From assembly GCA_017958895.1 (NCBI GenBank), contig JAGDBT010000020.1, positions 1 through 10,724 on the forward strand: a DNA stretch of 10,724 bases, given 5' to 3'. This document shows positions 1 to 5,912 of the stretch, piece after piece (position 1 is the first letter of the stretch; each line of letters opens with the position of its first letter). Below the pieces are notes generated by a model that was not told the origin of the DNA, did no database searches, and worked only from the letters and a program-made list of their open reading frames with translations. The position numbers were made by a program, and so were the translations under genes. Source of the DNA: Alphaproteobacteria bacterium. Its GTDB lineage: Bacteria; Pseudomonadota; Alphaproteobacteria; RF32; CAG-239.

Positions 1-993
1 AGAAGTAGAAACGATTTTGCCCGGATGTACATTCTTGCGCGTCCAGCTCATTTCGGAAACATGTACCAAACCTTCGATTCCGTCTTCCAATTCAACGAAA
101 GCACCGTAATCGGTAATATTGGTAACTTTACCTTTGTAAACTTCGCCAACCTGATATTTATCGGCAACTGCTTGCCAAGGATCACTCTCAAGCTGTTTCA
201 TACCCAAGCTGATGCGTTGAGTATCTTCGTTAAAGCGAATAACCTGAACTTTAATGGTTTGACCTACGGTAAGCATTTCAGCCGGATGGTTGATACGTTT
301 CCAAGAAATATCGGTAACGTGTAACAAACCGTCAACACCGCCTAAATCAACAAACGCACCGTAATCGGTAATATTTTTAACAACACCGTCAAGAATTGCA
401 CCTTCTTTAATACCGTCAATCAGTTCGGCACGAGCTTCAGCTCTTGTTTCTTCCAAAACAATACGGCGAGAAACTACAATATTGCCTCTGATTTTATCCA
501 CTTTAAGAATTTGGAACGGTTGAGAAATTCCCATTAACGGAGAAATATCTCTAATCGGGCGAATATCAATTTGAGAGCCAGGCAAGAAAGCGATAGCTCC
601 GTTCAAATCAACCGTAAATCCGCCTTTAACGCGACCGAAAATAATACCGTTAACGCGTTCACCTGCATTCATTGATTTCTCTAAATCAGCCCAAACTTCT
701 TCACGACGAGCCTTTTCACGAGAAAGTACGATATTGCCGTCTTTGTCTTCATATCTGTCAACCAAAACTTCAACAACATCACCGACTTTAAGTTCCGGAT
801 TTGTACCAAATTCACGAACCGGAATATTGCCCTCGGATTTGAGGCCGACATCAACGGTTACATAATCAGGAGTAACTTTAACGATTGTACCTTTAACAAC
901 GGTACCCAATATGCCGTTTTCACCGAATTGTTCATTCAATAAATCTGCGAAATTTTCGGTCATTTCCGGCATTTTAAATTCTGTATTAGTCAT
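1..993 (-). CDS. rpsA: 30S ribosomal protein S1, N-terminal 331 codons (partial)
   Basis: Ribosomal protein S1 binds mRNA on the 30S subunit and helps unfold and dock it for initiation. Translation of the minus strand from ATG at 991-993 is open to the window edge, so the 3' end of the gene is missing. Four S1 (OB-fold) RNA-binding repeats are visible, at about residues 30-94, 110-177, 197-266 and 282 to the edge. Repeats 3 and 4 carry the conserved ITDYGAFV core followed by GLLHVTDISW or GLVHVSEMSW. The opening MTENFADLLNEQF stretch is typical of proteobacterial S1, which usually has six repeats and about 550-570 residues, so roughly 230 residues lie outside. No Shine-Dalgarno precedes the ATG; the 20 bases upstream are almost all A and T. 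The gene has its own candidate promoter. Identification is secure; the missing C-terminus cannot be assessed. Confidence 0.97.
   Translation of the reverse strand, partial: MTNTEFKMPEMTENFADLLNEQFGENGILGTVVKGTIVKVTPDYVTVDVGLKSEGNIPVREFGTNPELKVGDVVEVLVDRYEDKDGNIVLSREKARREEVWADLEKSMNAGERVNGIIFGRVKGGFTVDLNGAIAFLPGSQIDIRPIRDISPLMGISQPFQILKVDKIRGNIVVSRRIVLEETRAEARAELIDGIKEGAILDGVVKNITDYGAFVDLGGVDGLLHVTDISWKRINHPAEMLTVGQTIKVQVIRFNEDTQRISLGMKQLESDPWQAVADKYQVGEVYKGKVTNITDYGAFVELEDGIEGLVHVSEMSWTRKNVHPGKIVSTS
101..375. repeat. 20-base direct repeat within the S1-domain coding sequence
   Basis: An identical 20-base sequence occurs at 101-120 and 356-375, 255 bases (85 codons) apart. Both copies encode the NITDYGA core of consecutive S1 repeats (residues 208 on and 292 on). 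The surrounding codons have diverged, so this is conserved protein-repeat sequence and not a mobile or regulatory repeat. Confidence 0.85.
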
Positions 994-1096
994 ATAAATT
1001 TAATTTTCAAAAAAAATGCCAACTCTGTCATTTGAGCGGACTTGTGCGATATTCAACAACCGCCGCAAACAGCGCACCCCGTTCGCGACTGCCTAC
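994..1096 (-). promoter_or_regulatory. rpsA 5' leader without a Shine-Dalgarno
   Basis: About 100 bases separate the predicted -10 element from the rpsA ATG. The promoter-proximal half (about 1030-1096) is clearly richer in G and C than the flanking DNA and can form a short hairpin on the minus strand: CAG and CGC pairing with GCG and CTG around a GAACGGGGT loop. The ATG-proximal 25 bases are U- and A-rich and include a run of eight U. S1 is known in gammaproteobacteria to repress its own mRNA through a structured leader with no strong Shine-Dalgarno. A similar role here is inference. Confidence 0.4.
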
Positions 1097-1124
1097 TTTA
1101 TAAACGAAAAATATTATTTTTCAA
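1097..1124 (-). promoter_or_regulatory. candidate sigma-70 promoter for rpsA
   Basis: Reading the minus strand, TTGAAA (1119-1124) is a 5/6 match to the -35 consensus and TATAAA (1097-1102) a 5/6 match to the -10, separated by 16 bases. Transcription would start near 1090, just downstream of the terminator of the preceding gene, giving rpsA an independent transcript. The call is by eye only and no start site has been mapped. Confidence 0.5.
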
Positions 1125-1143
1125 GAGTTTTTTTAAAATTTAT

Positions 1144-1176
1144 AAAAAAAATACGGCATAACTTTTTATACCGCAT
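1144..1176 (-). terminator. Rho-independent terminator of the ferritin-like gene
   Basis: On the minus strand, 1176-1151 folds into an 11-bp stem with a four-base AAAG loop, including two G-U pairs, followed by seven U (1150-1144). It lies 33 bases past the ferritin-like stop codon. On the plus strand the two G-U pairs become A-C mismatches and the downstream U-run is broken, so it should work only for the minus-strand transcript. It separates that gene from rpsA. Confidence 0.75.
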
Positions 1177-1209
1177 TTTATATTTGCTTTTTTTGCCGAA
1201 TTACCTGAC

Positions 1210-1710
1210 TTAGCAAAGCTTGTCTTTGGTTTCATCAATATCTGCAAAAAAATCTTCCAGTTCTTGTTCGTGCTCCAATTCTTCTTTCAAAATTTTCTCG
1301 GAAACCCGATAGGTTTCATAATCCTTACCGTGTGTCAAATCGCAAATACCTTCATAACGGCCGATTGCACAACGTTCTGCCGTAAGATTGTCATGCAATA
1401 AAGAAGTTACATCAAACTCTTTCGGCGTAATATATTTACAATGGGCAATTTCATTTAGTTGTTCAAAATCCAAAACAGGTACACCGCCGAGTTGAATAAT
1501 TCTTTCAGCCAGCCAACCGGCATGTTTTAATTCTTCTCCGGCGTGTTCGCTAAACTCTTCCACAATACTTGTTCTCTCCAGTCCGAAAGCTATTTTTGCG
1601 GCAATCCAATATTGATAATAAGCCAGCCATTCTTCGGCATAGGCTTCATTTAATATTTTCAGCAGATGTTCAATATCGGTTTTAGCTATTTTTTTGGCCA
1701 TTTCTCCCAT
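1210..1710 (-). CDS. ferritin-like diiron protein (bacterioferritin/DpsL-like, 166 aa)
   Basis: A four-helix-bundle protein of the bacterioferritin/Dps-like superfamily, probably cytoplasmic, that would oxidise Fe(II) with O2 or peroxide and store iron or protect against oxidative damage. The full diiron ligand set can be placed: E27 (in AEEWLAYYQY), E60 and H63 (EELKH), E112 (TAERC), E144 and H147 (EELEH). In bacterioferritin the residue after the first ExxH glutamate is the haem-ligand methionine; here it is L61, so haem binding is unlikely. The chosen start at 1708-1710 has an AAGGAG Shine-Dalgarno seven bases upstream. An in-frame ATG at 1744-1746 would add 12 residues and lacks a ribosome site, and one at 1699-1701 sits too close to GGGAGA. 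Neighbours give no functional hint. Whether it forms a 12-mer, a 24-mer or a small oligomer cannot be told. Confidence 0.85.
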   Translation of the reverse strand: MGEMAKKIAKTDIEHLLKILNEAYAEEWLAYYQYWIAAKIAFGLERTSIVEEFSEHAGEELKHAGWLAERIIQLGGVPVLDFEQLNEIAHCKYITPKEFDVTSLLHDNLTAERCAIGRYEGICDLTHGKDYETYRVSEKILKEELEHEQELEDFFADIDETKDKLC

Positions 1711-1745
1711 TATATTTCTCCTTATAAATTGTAACCCGAAACACA

Positions 1746-1758
1746 AATAATCATTAAT
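1746..1758. promoter_or_regulatory. weak Fur-box-like 6-1-6 inverted repeat (tentative)
   Basis: AATAAT, C, ATTAAT forms a quasi-palindrome matching the 6-1-6 core of the classic Fur consensus (GATAAT-C-ATTATC) at 9 of 12 hexamer positions. It lies 36-48 bases upstream of the ferritin-like start. In DNA this AT-rich such a match can easily arise by chance, and no third hexamer is present. Confidence 0.2.
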
Positions 1759-1773
1759 CGCTTAAAATCAACG

Positions 1774-1802
1774 TTTACTACAATTTAATAATATGGTATT
1801 AT
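1774..1802 (+). promoter_or_regulatory. candidate sigma-70 promoter for the rpe transcript
   Basis: TTTACT (1774-1779, 4/6 to the -35 consensus) and TATTAT (1797-1802, 5/6 to the -10) are separated by an optimal 17 bases. Initiation near 1809 would give a leader of only about 17 bases, containing the AAAGGAG ribosome site of rpe. No equally good promoter was found on the opposite strand for the divergent ferritin-like gene. Confidence 0.5.
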
Positions 1803-1825
1803 TCTGTTAATAAAGGAGAAGAAAA

Positions 1826-2476
1826 ATGGTTTTAGTAGCTCCGAGTTTATTGGCAGCGGATTTCGGAAGACTGGCACAACAGGTAGAAATGATTGAAAAG
1901 GCCGGTGCCGATTGGTTGCATTTTGATATTATGGACGGTCATTTTGTTAACAATATAAGTTACGGACCGGATATTGTCAGACAATTAAGGCCGTTAACCG
2001 AAGTATTTTTTGATGTGCATTTAATGGTGGAAAATCCGCTTCGTATCGTACCGATGTTTTTGCAAAGCGGTGCCGATATGCTGACTTTTCATTACGAAGC
2101 AACCGATAATCCGACGGAAATCATAAAAATAATCAAAGACAATAAATTAAAAGTCGGTATTTCCTTAAAGCCGGAAACTCCGGCGGAAGTGTTGCAACCG
2201 TATCTGAATATGCTTGATAATATTCTGATTATGACGGTAGAACCGGGGTTCGGCGGACAGAAATTTATGCCCGATATGCTTGATAAAATAAAAAAAATCA
2301 GTGAAATGTGCGCGGATAGAGAAATAACCATCGAGGTTGACGGTGGAATAAATTTGCAAACCGCTCCGCTGTGCGTGAAAAACGGAGCTAAGGTTTTGGT
2401 GGCAGGCAGTGCCGTGTTTAAAGCATCTGATCCGGCGGATATAATTAAAAAATTACATTACGGAGGAGAATTATAA
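1826..2476 (+). CDS. rpe: ribulose-phosphate 3-epimerase
   Basis: Interconverts D-ribulose 5-phosphate and D-xylulose 5-phosphate in the non-oxidative pentose phosphate pathway; cytoplasmic. The 216-residue TIM barrel is of normal length. Family motifs appear in order: APSLLAADF at 5-13 (S7), HFDIMDGHFV at 32-41, DVHLMV at 63-68, TVEPGFGGQKF at 137-147, EVDGGIN at 170-176 and AGSAVF at 193-198. The metal ligands H32, D34, H65 and D172 are present, and D34 and D172 serve as the acid/base pair in the family. ATG at 1826 follows an AAAGGAG ribosome site. Its TAA abuts the ATG of the response-regulator gene, so the two are almost certainly cotranscribed and coupled. Confidence 0.96.
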   Translation: MVLVAPSLLAADFGRLAQQVEMIEKAGADWLHFDIMDGHFVNNISYGPDIVRQLRPLTEVFFDVHLMVENPLRIVPMFLQSGADMLTFHYEATDNPTEIIKIIKDNKLKVGISLKPETPAEVLQPYLNMLDNILIMTVEPGFGGQKFMPDMLDKIKKISEMCADREITIEVDGGINLQTAPLCVKNGAKVLVAGSAVFKASDPADIIKKLHYGGEL

Positions 2477-3163
2477 ATGGCTAAAATTATGATTGTGGAA
2501 GATGAACAAGCCATAACACTCTTAATTAAATACAACCTTGAAAAAGCCGGTTATGAAACGGTGTGTGTAAATCACGGCGGAAAAGTAATATCCGAAATTG
2601 AAAAAACTTCTCCTTCACTTATTTTATTGGATTGGATGTTACCGGAAATCTCAGGGCTTGAATTATGCAAAATAATTCGTAACAGTCCGGAAATTAACAA
2701 TATCCCGATTATAATGCTGACCGCTAAAGGTCAGGAAGAAGATAAAATAGCAGGTTTATCTGCCGGTGCCGATGATTATGTAACCAAGCCTTTCTCTGTT
2801 CCGGAATTGTTGGCTCGTATTCAAACCAACCTGCGTCGTGTGAGCAACACTTCTTCGCCGACACCGAAAGTATACACTTTCAATGATATCGTTTTAAAGC
2901 CTAATGAAAAGAAAGTATATCGCGGTGAAGAATATATTCAGCTGGCGCCAACGGAGTTCAGAATTTTACAATTGCTTATGTCAAAACCTCGACAAGTATT
3001 TTCACGTGATGATTTATTGAAAGAAGTGTGGGGAAACAGTATTTATGTCGAGACTCGCACCGTTGATGTGCATATCAGACGCTTGCGCAAAGCCTTAAAT
3101 GAATTCGGTGCGAATTATATACGCACTATCAGGTCAACCGGTTATTCCATTGATGATAAATAA
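2477..3163 (+). CDS. phoB: PhoB-type (OmpR/PhoB family) response regulator
   Basis: A two-component DNA-binding regulator of 228 residues. The receiver domain (about 3-118) has the acidic pocket E8/D9, the phosphoacceptor D52 in LLDWMLP, T82 and K104 in the KPF motif. The C-terminal winged helix (about 130-228) has the APTEFRILQLL start, the VETRTVDVHIRRLRKAL recognition region and a final RSTGYSI wing. LDWMLP and the wing sequence resemble PhoB, the phosphate-starvation regulator, more than OmpR or CtrA, but no PhoR kinase, pst or phoU gene is in the window, so the symbol is a family-level assignment. The gene starts at the base after the rpe stop codon, and its GGAGGAG ribosome site (2462-2468) lies inside the last rpe codons. 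A 39-base gap without a terminator separates it from the amidase. Confidence 0.8.
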   Translation: MAKIMIVEDEQAITLLIKYNLEKAGYETVCVNHGGKVISEIEKTSPSLILLDWMLPEISGLELCKIIRNSPEINNIPIIMLTAKGQEEDKIAGLSAGADDYVTKPFSVPELLARIQTNLRRVSNTSSPTPKVYTFNDIVLKPNEKKVYRGEEYIQLAPTEFRILQLLMSKPRQVFSRDDLLKEVWGNSIYVETRTVDVHIRRLRKALNEFGANYIRTIRSTGYSIDDK

Positions 3164-3202
3164 AACCGAATGGAAAATCTTTTCGGGCTGTAAGGGTTAA
3201 CA

Positions 3203-3913
3203 ATGACGAGAATTATTCAACATTTTGTACCGCATTTTGAAGAACGACACCAAAAAGTTCAGGCGTTGATATTGCATTGTAGTGCGCATACTCCGGAAGA
3301 AATGTTAAAGGTTTTGGATGAGAAAAAACTCAGTGCTCATTATATTATCGGCGAGAATGGTGAAATATGGCAGACCGTGTCAGAAAAAAACAAGGCCTGG
3401 CATGCGGGTATAAGTCATTGGCGCGAAATAGACGGGTTAAATGATTATTCAATAGGAATAGAGTTAAGTTCGCCTGCCATGGGGCAGAAAGAATATACAA
3501 AAAAGCAAATTGACAGCGCCGTCGGATTATGTCGCACAATTATCAGCCATTATCAAATTCCGGCATGTAATGTGGTCGGACATTCGGATATTGCTCCCAC
3601 ACGCAGACCTGACCCCGGTAAAGCTTTTCCGTGGCAATATTTTGCAAGCAAGGGAATAGGTCTTTGGTACGATATTAACGATGCTGAAAAAATATCAATA
3701 AACGAGGTTGAAGAGTTATTGCGAATAATCGGTTATGATACCACAAATTTAAATGCTGCCGCATACGCTTTTTGTCGGCATTTTGTTGCCGATTCGGTAG
3801 CTGAAAATTCGGATATTGAACAATTGATGACGGAAATTTATCCTAAAGATTTTGAATTCCCGCATGTATATTTGCCGGTGCTTAAAGCTTGTGCTTATCG
3901 TTATAGGCGATAA
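3203..3913 (+). CDS. N-acetylmuramoyl-L-alanine amidase, AmpD/AmiD type
   Basis: A zinc Amidase_2 (PGRP-fold) enzyme that cleaves the MurNAc-L-Ala bond of peptidoglycan or 1,6-anhydro-muropeptides. The zinc ligands are H25 (LILHCSAH), H127 (VGHSDIAP) and D137 (RRPDPG). E87 in the SIGIELSS strand and R134/R135 fit the catalytic glutamate and basic residue of the family. No signal peptide or lipobox is visible, which suggests a cytoplasmic AmpD-like recycling role. A helical C-terminal extension (about 155-236) resembles the peptidoglycan-binding tail found in AmiD-type proteins and in many alphaproteobacterial AmpD homologues. ATG at 3203 has an AAGGG site six bases upstream. It is probably the third gene of the rpe transcript. 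Its last 32 bases overlap the 3' end of the convergent hydrolase gene. AmpD versus AmiD cannot be settled from sequence alone. Confidence 0.88.
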   Translation: MTRIIQHFVPHFEERHQKVQALILHCSAHTPEEMLKVLDEKKLSAHYIIGENGEIWQTVSEKNKAWHAGISHWREIDGLNDYSIGIELSSPAMGQKEYTKKQIDSAVGLCRTIISHYQIPACNVVGHSDIAPTRRPDPGKAFPWQYFASKGIGLWYDINDAEKISINEVEELLRIIGYDTTNLNAAAYAFCRHFVADSVAENSDIEQLMTEIYPKDFEFPHVYLPVLKACAYRYRR

Positions 3914-4583
3914 TATCGGCTACATCTATTATTTCTTGTTTGATAATGCTGTGAAATAAACTGTCATAAGTGCGCAAAGAAGCGTTAATTCCGTGAGATT
4001 TGAGCCAGTTTAAAGAAAAATCCGTCGTTTTGAATTGAACGGTTGCATCGTTTTTGCCGTGAAGAAGACAGACATAAGGCTTGGAATGCAGATTTTCTTC
4101 CAAAATTTCGGCTCCGGCTATCAATCCGGAAAGCGAAAACGCTCCGCCGATTTTTTGATTTCGCGACAGAGCAGAGAAAATTGCAAGCATAGCTCCTTGT
4201 GAAAAGCCGAGGATATATGTTTGAGAATCGGTCAAACCATAAATTTTCTGCTGCTCATTGATAAATAAATTTAGGTTGTCGGCGCAATTTTTTATATCTT
4301 CTGCCGTCTGATTATAAATCCGGATTATGTCTTCAACGGAAGTTTGCAATTGATAACGTTTGTTTTTAGGATCATGCTTTTGCATGCCGAACCATTGTTT
4401 CTTTTGCGGATTTTTATCGCAAATTTCCGGTGCCGCCGGAGCAATAATCACGGAATTATCAAAGCACTCGCGCAACCAACCGAAAGTTGTGTGATAATCT
4501 TCCAAATTGCCGTTATAACCATGCAGAAAAATTAACAGTTTCTGCGGTTTTTCGGCGGCTTGTATTATTTCAAAATCTAACAT
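3882..4583 (-). CDS. phospholipase/carboxylesterase-family alpha/beta hydrolase
   Basis: A 233-residue serine hydrolase of the Abhydrolase_2 (phospholipase/carboxylesterase, YpfH-like) family; the natural ester substrate is unknown. The strand-turn motif IFLHGYNGN (18-26) supplies the oxyanion region. The nucleophile S128 sits in GFSQG, the acid is D178 in HGKNDATV, and the histidine is H210 in LFHSI, giving a complete triad. No signal peptide, so probably cytoplasmic. ATG at 4581-4583 has an AGGAG site four bases upstream, a short but workable spacing. It is transcribed alone, convergent with the amidase, and the two coding regions share 32 bases at their 3' ends, encoding the final ten or so residues of each protein. 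Its promoter is not obvious in the AT-rich upstream spacer. Confidence 0.87.
   Translation of the reverse strand: MLDFEIIQAAEKPQKLLIFLHGYNGNLEDYHTTFGWLRECFDNSVIIAPAAPEICDKNPQKKQWFGMQKHDPKNKRYQLQTSVEDIIRIYNQTAEDIKNCADNLNLFINEQQKIYGLTDSQTYILGFSQGAMLAIFSALSRNQKIGGAFSLSGLIAGAEILEENLHSKPYVCLLHGKNDATVQFKTTDFSLNWLKSHGINASLRTYDSLFHSIIKQEIIDVADIIAYNDKHKL
3895..3913. other. small inverted repeat at the convergent gene overlap
   Basis: TTATCG (3895-3900) and CGATAA (3908-3913) form a 6-bp stem with a seven-base loop, ending exactly on the amidase stop codon and lying inside the hydrolase coding sequence. There is no U-run on either strand, so it is not a standard terminator. It may be fortuitous. Confidence 0.25.
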
Positions 4584-4742
4584 ATTGCTCCTAAAAAACC
4601 ACCATAATCATAAATCAATAAAGTTAAAGAATAGTTCATGAAACGGATTAATTTTCTTTTTTTGTGTAAAAAAAAGTCAGTTGGTATAAAAAAAACTTGA
4701 TTTATGAAAAATATTATAATAAATGTAGGTTGTTTTGATAGT
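4584..4742. other. AT-rich intergenic spacer upstream of tRNA-Leu and the hydrolase gene
   Basis: This 159-base divergent spacer holds no plausible gene. It has several runs of six to eight A or T (about 4655-4695) of the kind that act as UP-elements or bent DNA. The plus strand carries two promoter-like sequences facing the tRNA. No clear promoter for the minus-strand hydrolase was found. Confidence 0.6.
4662..4720 (+). promoter_or_regulatory. candidate promoter region for tRNA-Leu (and possibly corA)
   Basis: A perfect TATAAT lies at 4715-4720, 22 bases before the mature tRNA 5' end, but its best -35-like hexamer (TTGATT at 4697-4702) is only 12 bases away. A second candidate is TTGTGT (4662-4667) with TATAAA (4685-4690) at a 17-base spacing. 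One or both probably drive the tRNA; the weak -35 elements leave the exact site open. Confidence 0.4.
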
Positions 4743-4828
4743 GCGGCCATGGCGGAATTGGTAGACGCGTAACGTTGAGGTCGTTATGAACTAAGTTCGT
4801 GGAAGTTCAAGTCTTCTTGGCCGCACCA
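4743..4828 (+). tRNA. tRNA-Leu, anticodon GAG
   Basis: A complete class II tRNA of 86 bases including an encoded CCA (4826-4828). The acceptor stem GCGGCCA pairs with TGGCCGC over 7 bp, with discriminator A4825 as expected for leucine. The D-stem is GCG/CGC with GG in the loop. The anticodon stem TAACG/CGTTA encloses the loop TTGAGGT, with GAG at 4777-4779 reading CUC and CUU. The long variable arm has a GAAC/GTTC stem typical of tRNA-Leu. The T-arm is GGAAG/CTTCT with the loop TTCAAGT and one G-U pair. All arms fold without mismatches, so the gene looks functional. Confidence 0.97.
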
Positions 4829-4873
4829 ATTCAGAACTTACTTTGAAAAATCAACCTCAAAGGAGAGCTTAAC

Positions 4874-5827
4874 ATGCTGAAGATTTACAAAACAGAGAAC
4901 GGCGGTAAGTTAGTTAAGCTCAAAAGATTTAGAATTTCCTCACATTCTTGGTTTGATTTAATAAATCCTACGGCAAAAGAAATTGAACAGGTTTCGTCAA
5001 TGCTTAAGGTTGATGCCGATATTTTGCGCAACTCTCTTGATGCCGACGAACGTTCTCGCGTTGAACTTGATGAGGGAATTTTTTCGGTAATCGTGAGTTT
5101 GCCGCTTTTGGATGAAGACGGGAATTTTGATACTTTACCTTGCGGGTTGGTGTTTACGGCCTTTAATTTTTTGACGATTTGTTCAAGGGATAACCGTATT
5201 TTAAGCTCGTTTAACAAAAATACGGCCAAAACCTTTGATACCAGAGAACGTACAAAATTTATGCTTTCAATCTTGTATAAAATAACGCAGTTTTATTTGC
5301 GTTATTTGGCGATTATTAACCGCAAGACCGAGCATATTGAAGAAACATTAAAACGCACTACCAGTAATGAAGAACTTTTCCAATTAATGGAAATTCAAAA
5401 ATCATTAGTCTATTTTACGACTTCTTTGCGCGATAACCAGTTGGTTTTAGATAAAATTCTGCGTATGACGAAATCTCCGGCGACTTCCAAGATATTAGCC
5501 TTTACCGAAGATGATATTGATTTATTGGAAGATGTTATCGTTGAAAATAAACAGGCTATTGAAATGGTAGATATGCATCGTACCATTTTAGAGGGAATGA
5601 TGGACGGTTTCGCTTCCATAATCAATAACAACGTTAACCTGGTTATGAAATTTTTGGCGGCTATAACCATTATTCTTTCCATTCCGACCATGTTGGGAAG
5701 TTTTTGGGGAATGAATGTGCCGGTACCTTTTGCCGGTATGATACACGGATTCTGGATTGTAATAGGTATTTCCATGGTGGCAACATTATTGGTTATAATC
5801 TGTTTCCGCAAAAAAGGCATGTTTTAA
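4874..5827 (+). CDS. corA: CorA-family magnesium/divalent cation transporter
   Basis: An inner-membrane channel of 317 residues for Mg2+, possibly also Co2+ or Ni2+, expected to form a pentamer. The cytoplasmic N-terminal domain (about 1-250) includes the WFDLINPT segment and long stalk helices with the IQKSLVYFTTSLRDN and VIVENKQAIEM stretches. TM1 (about 260-277) leads into the signature GMN at 279-281, and TM2 (about 292-311) ends in a basic FRKKGMF tail, the usual C-terminal arrangement. The residue before GMN is tryptophan where many CorA proteins have tyrosine or phenylalanine, and the loop reads VPVPF with no MPEL-like acidic motif. The stalk and loop remind me of Bacillota homologues, so transfer is possible but untested. 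ATG at 4874 has an AAAGGAG site (4859-4865). It lies 45 bases after tRNA-Leu with no terminator between them. Confidence 0.9.
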   Translation: MLKIYKTENGGKLVKLKRFRISSHSWFDLINPTAKEIEQVSSMLKVDADILRNSLDADERSRVELDEGIFSVIVSLPLLDEDGNFDTLPCGLVFTAFNFLTICSRDNRILSSFNKNTAKTFDTRERTKFMLSILYKITQFYLRYLAIINRKTEHIEETLKRTTSNEELFQLMEIQKSLVYFTTSLRDNQLVLDKILRMTKSPATSKILAFTEDDIDLLEDVIVENKQAIEMVDMHRTILEGMMDGFASIINNNVNLVMKFLAAITIILSIPTMLGSFWGMNVPVPFAGMIHGFWIVIGISMVATLLVIICFRKKGMF

Positions 5828-5854
5828 AAACCTGTAGACTATTTTATTTGAACT

Positions 5855-5883
5855 CTGGCATTTTGAATGTTTTGTCTTATAAT
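5855..5883 (+). promoter_or_regulatory. candidate sigma-70 promoter for the lspA-pgi operon
   Basis: A perfect -10 TATAAT (5878-5883) is preceded at an optimal 17 bases by CTGGCA (5855-5860), a 4/6 match to the -35. Transcription would start near 5890, giving a leader of about 23 bases. No terminator hairpin is visible between corA and this site, so read-through from corA is also possible. Confidence 0.55.
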
Positions 5884-5912
5884 ATCCGAGACTAAGGTTT
5901 TGGAGAAATGTT

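Noticed and set aside
25..324. 99-codon plus-strand frame
   Set aside because: It is antisense to well-conserved S1-domain coding sequence of rpsA.
1016..1213. 65-codon plus-strand frame between rpsA and the ferritin-like gene
   Set aside because: It runs antisense through the rpsA leader, promoter and the minus-strand terminator, has low-complexity Phe/Tyr/Leu-rich content and no ribosome site.
1711..1770. Possible minus-strand promoter for the ferritin-like gene (TTGATT with TATTTG at 16 bases)
   Set aside because: The -10 matches only 3 of 6 positions; nothing convincing was found despite the gene needing a promoter here.
3164..3186. CCGAA/TTCGG hairpin after the response-regulator gene, considered as a terminator
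   Set aside because: Only five paired bases with a long loop and no following U-run, so the amidase is more likely cotranscribed.
5410..5820. 136-codon minus-strand frame with hydrophobic stretches
   Set aside because: It is a shadow of the CorA stalk and transmembrane coding sequence; the hydrophobicity reflects the complement of the membrane helices.
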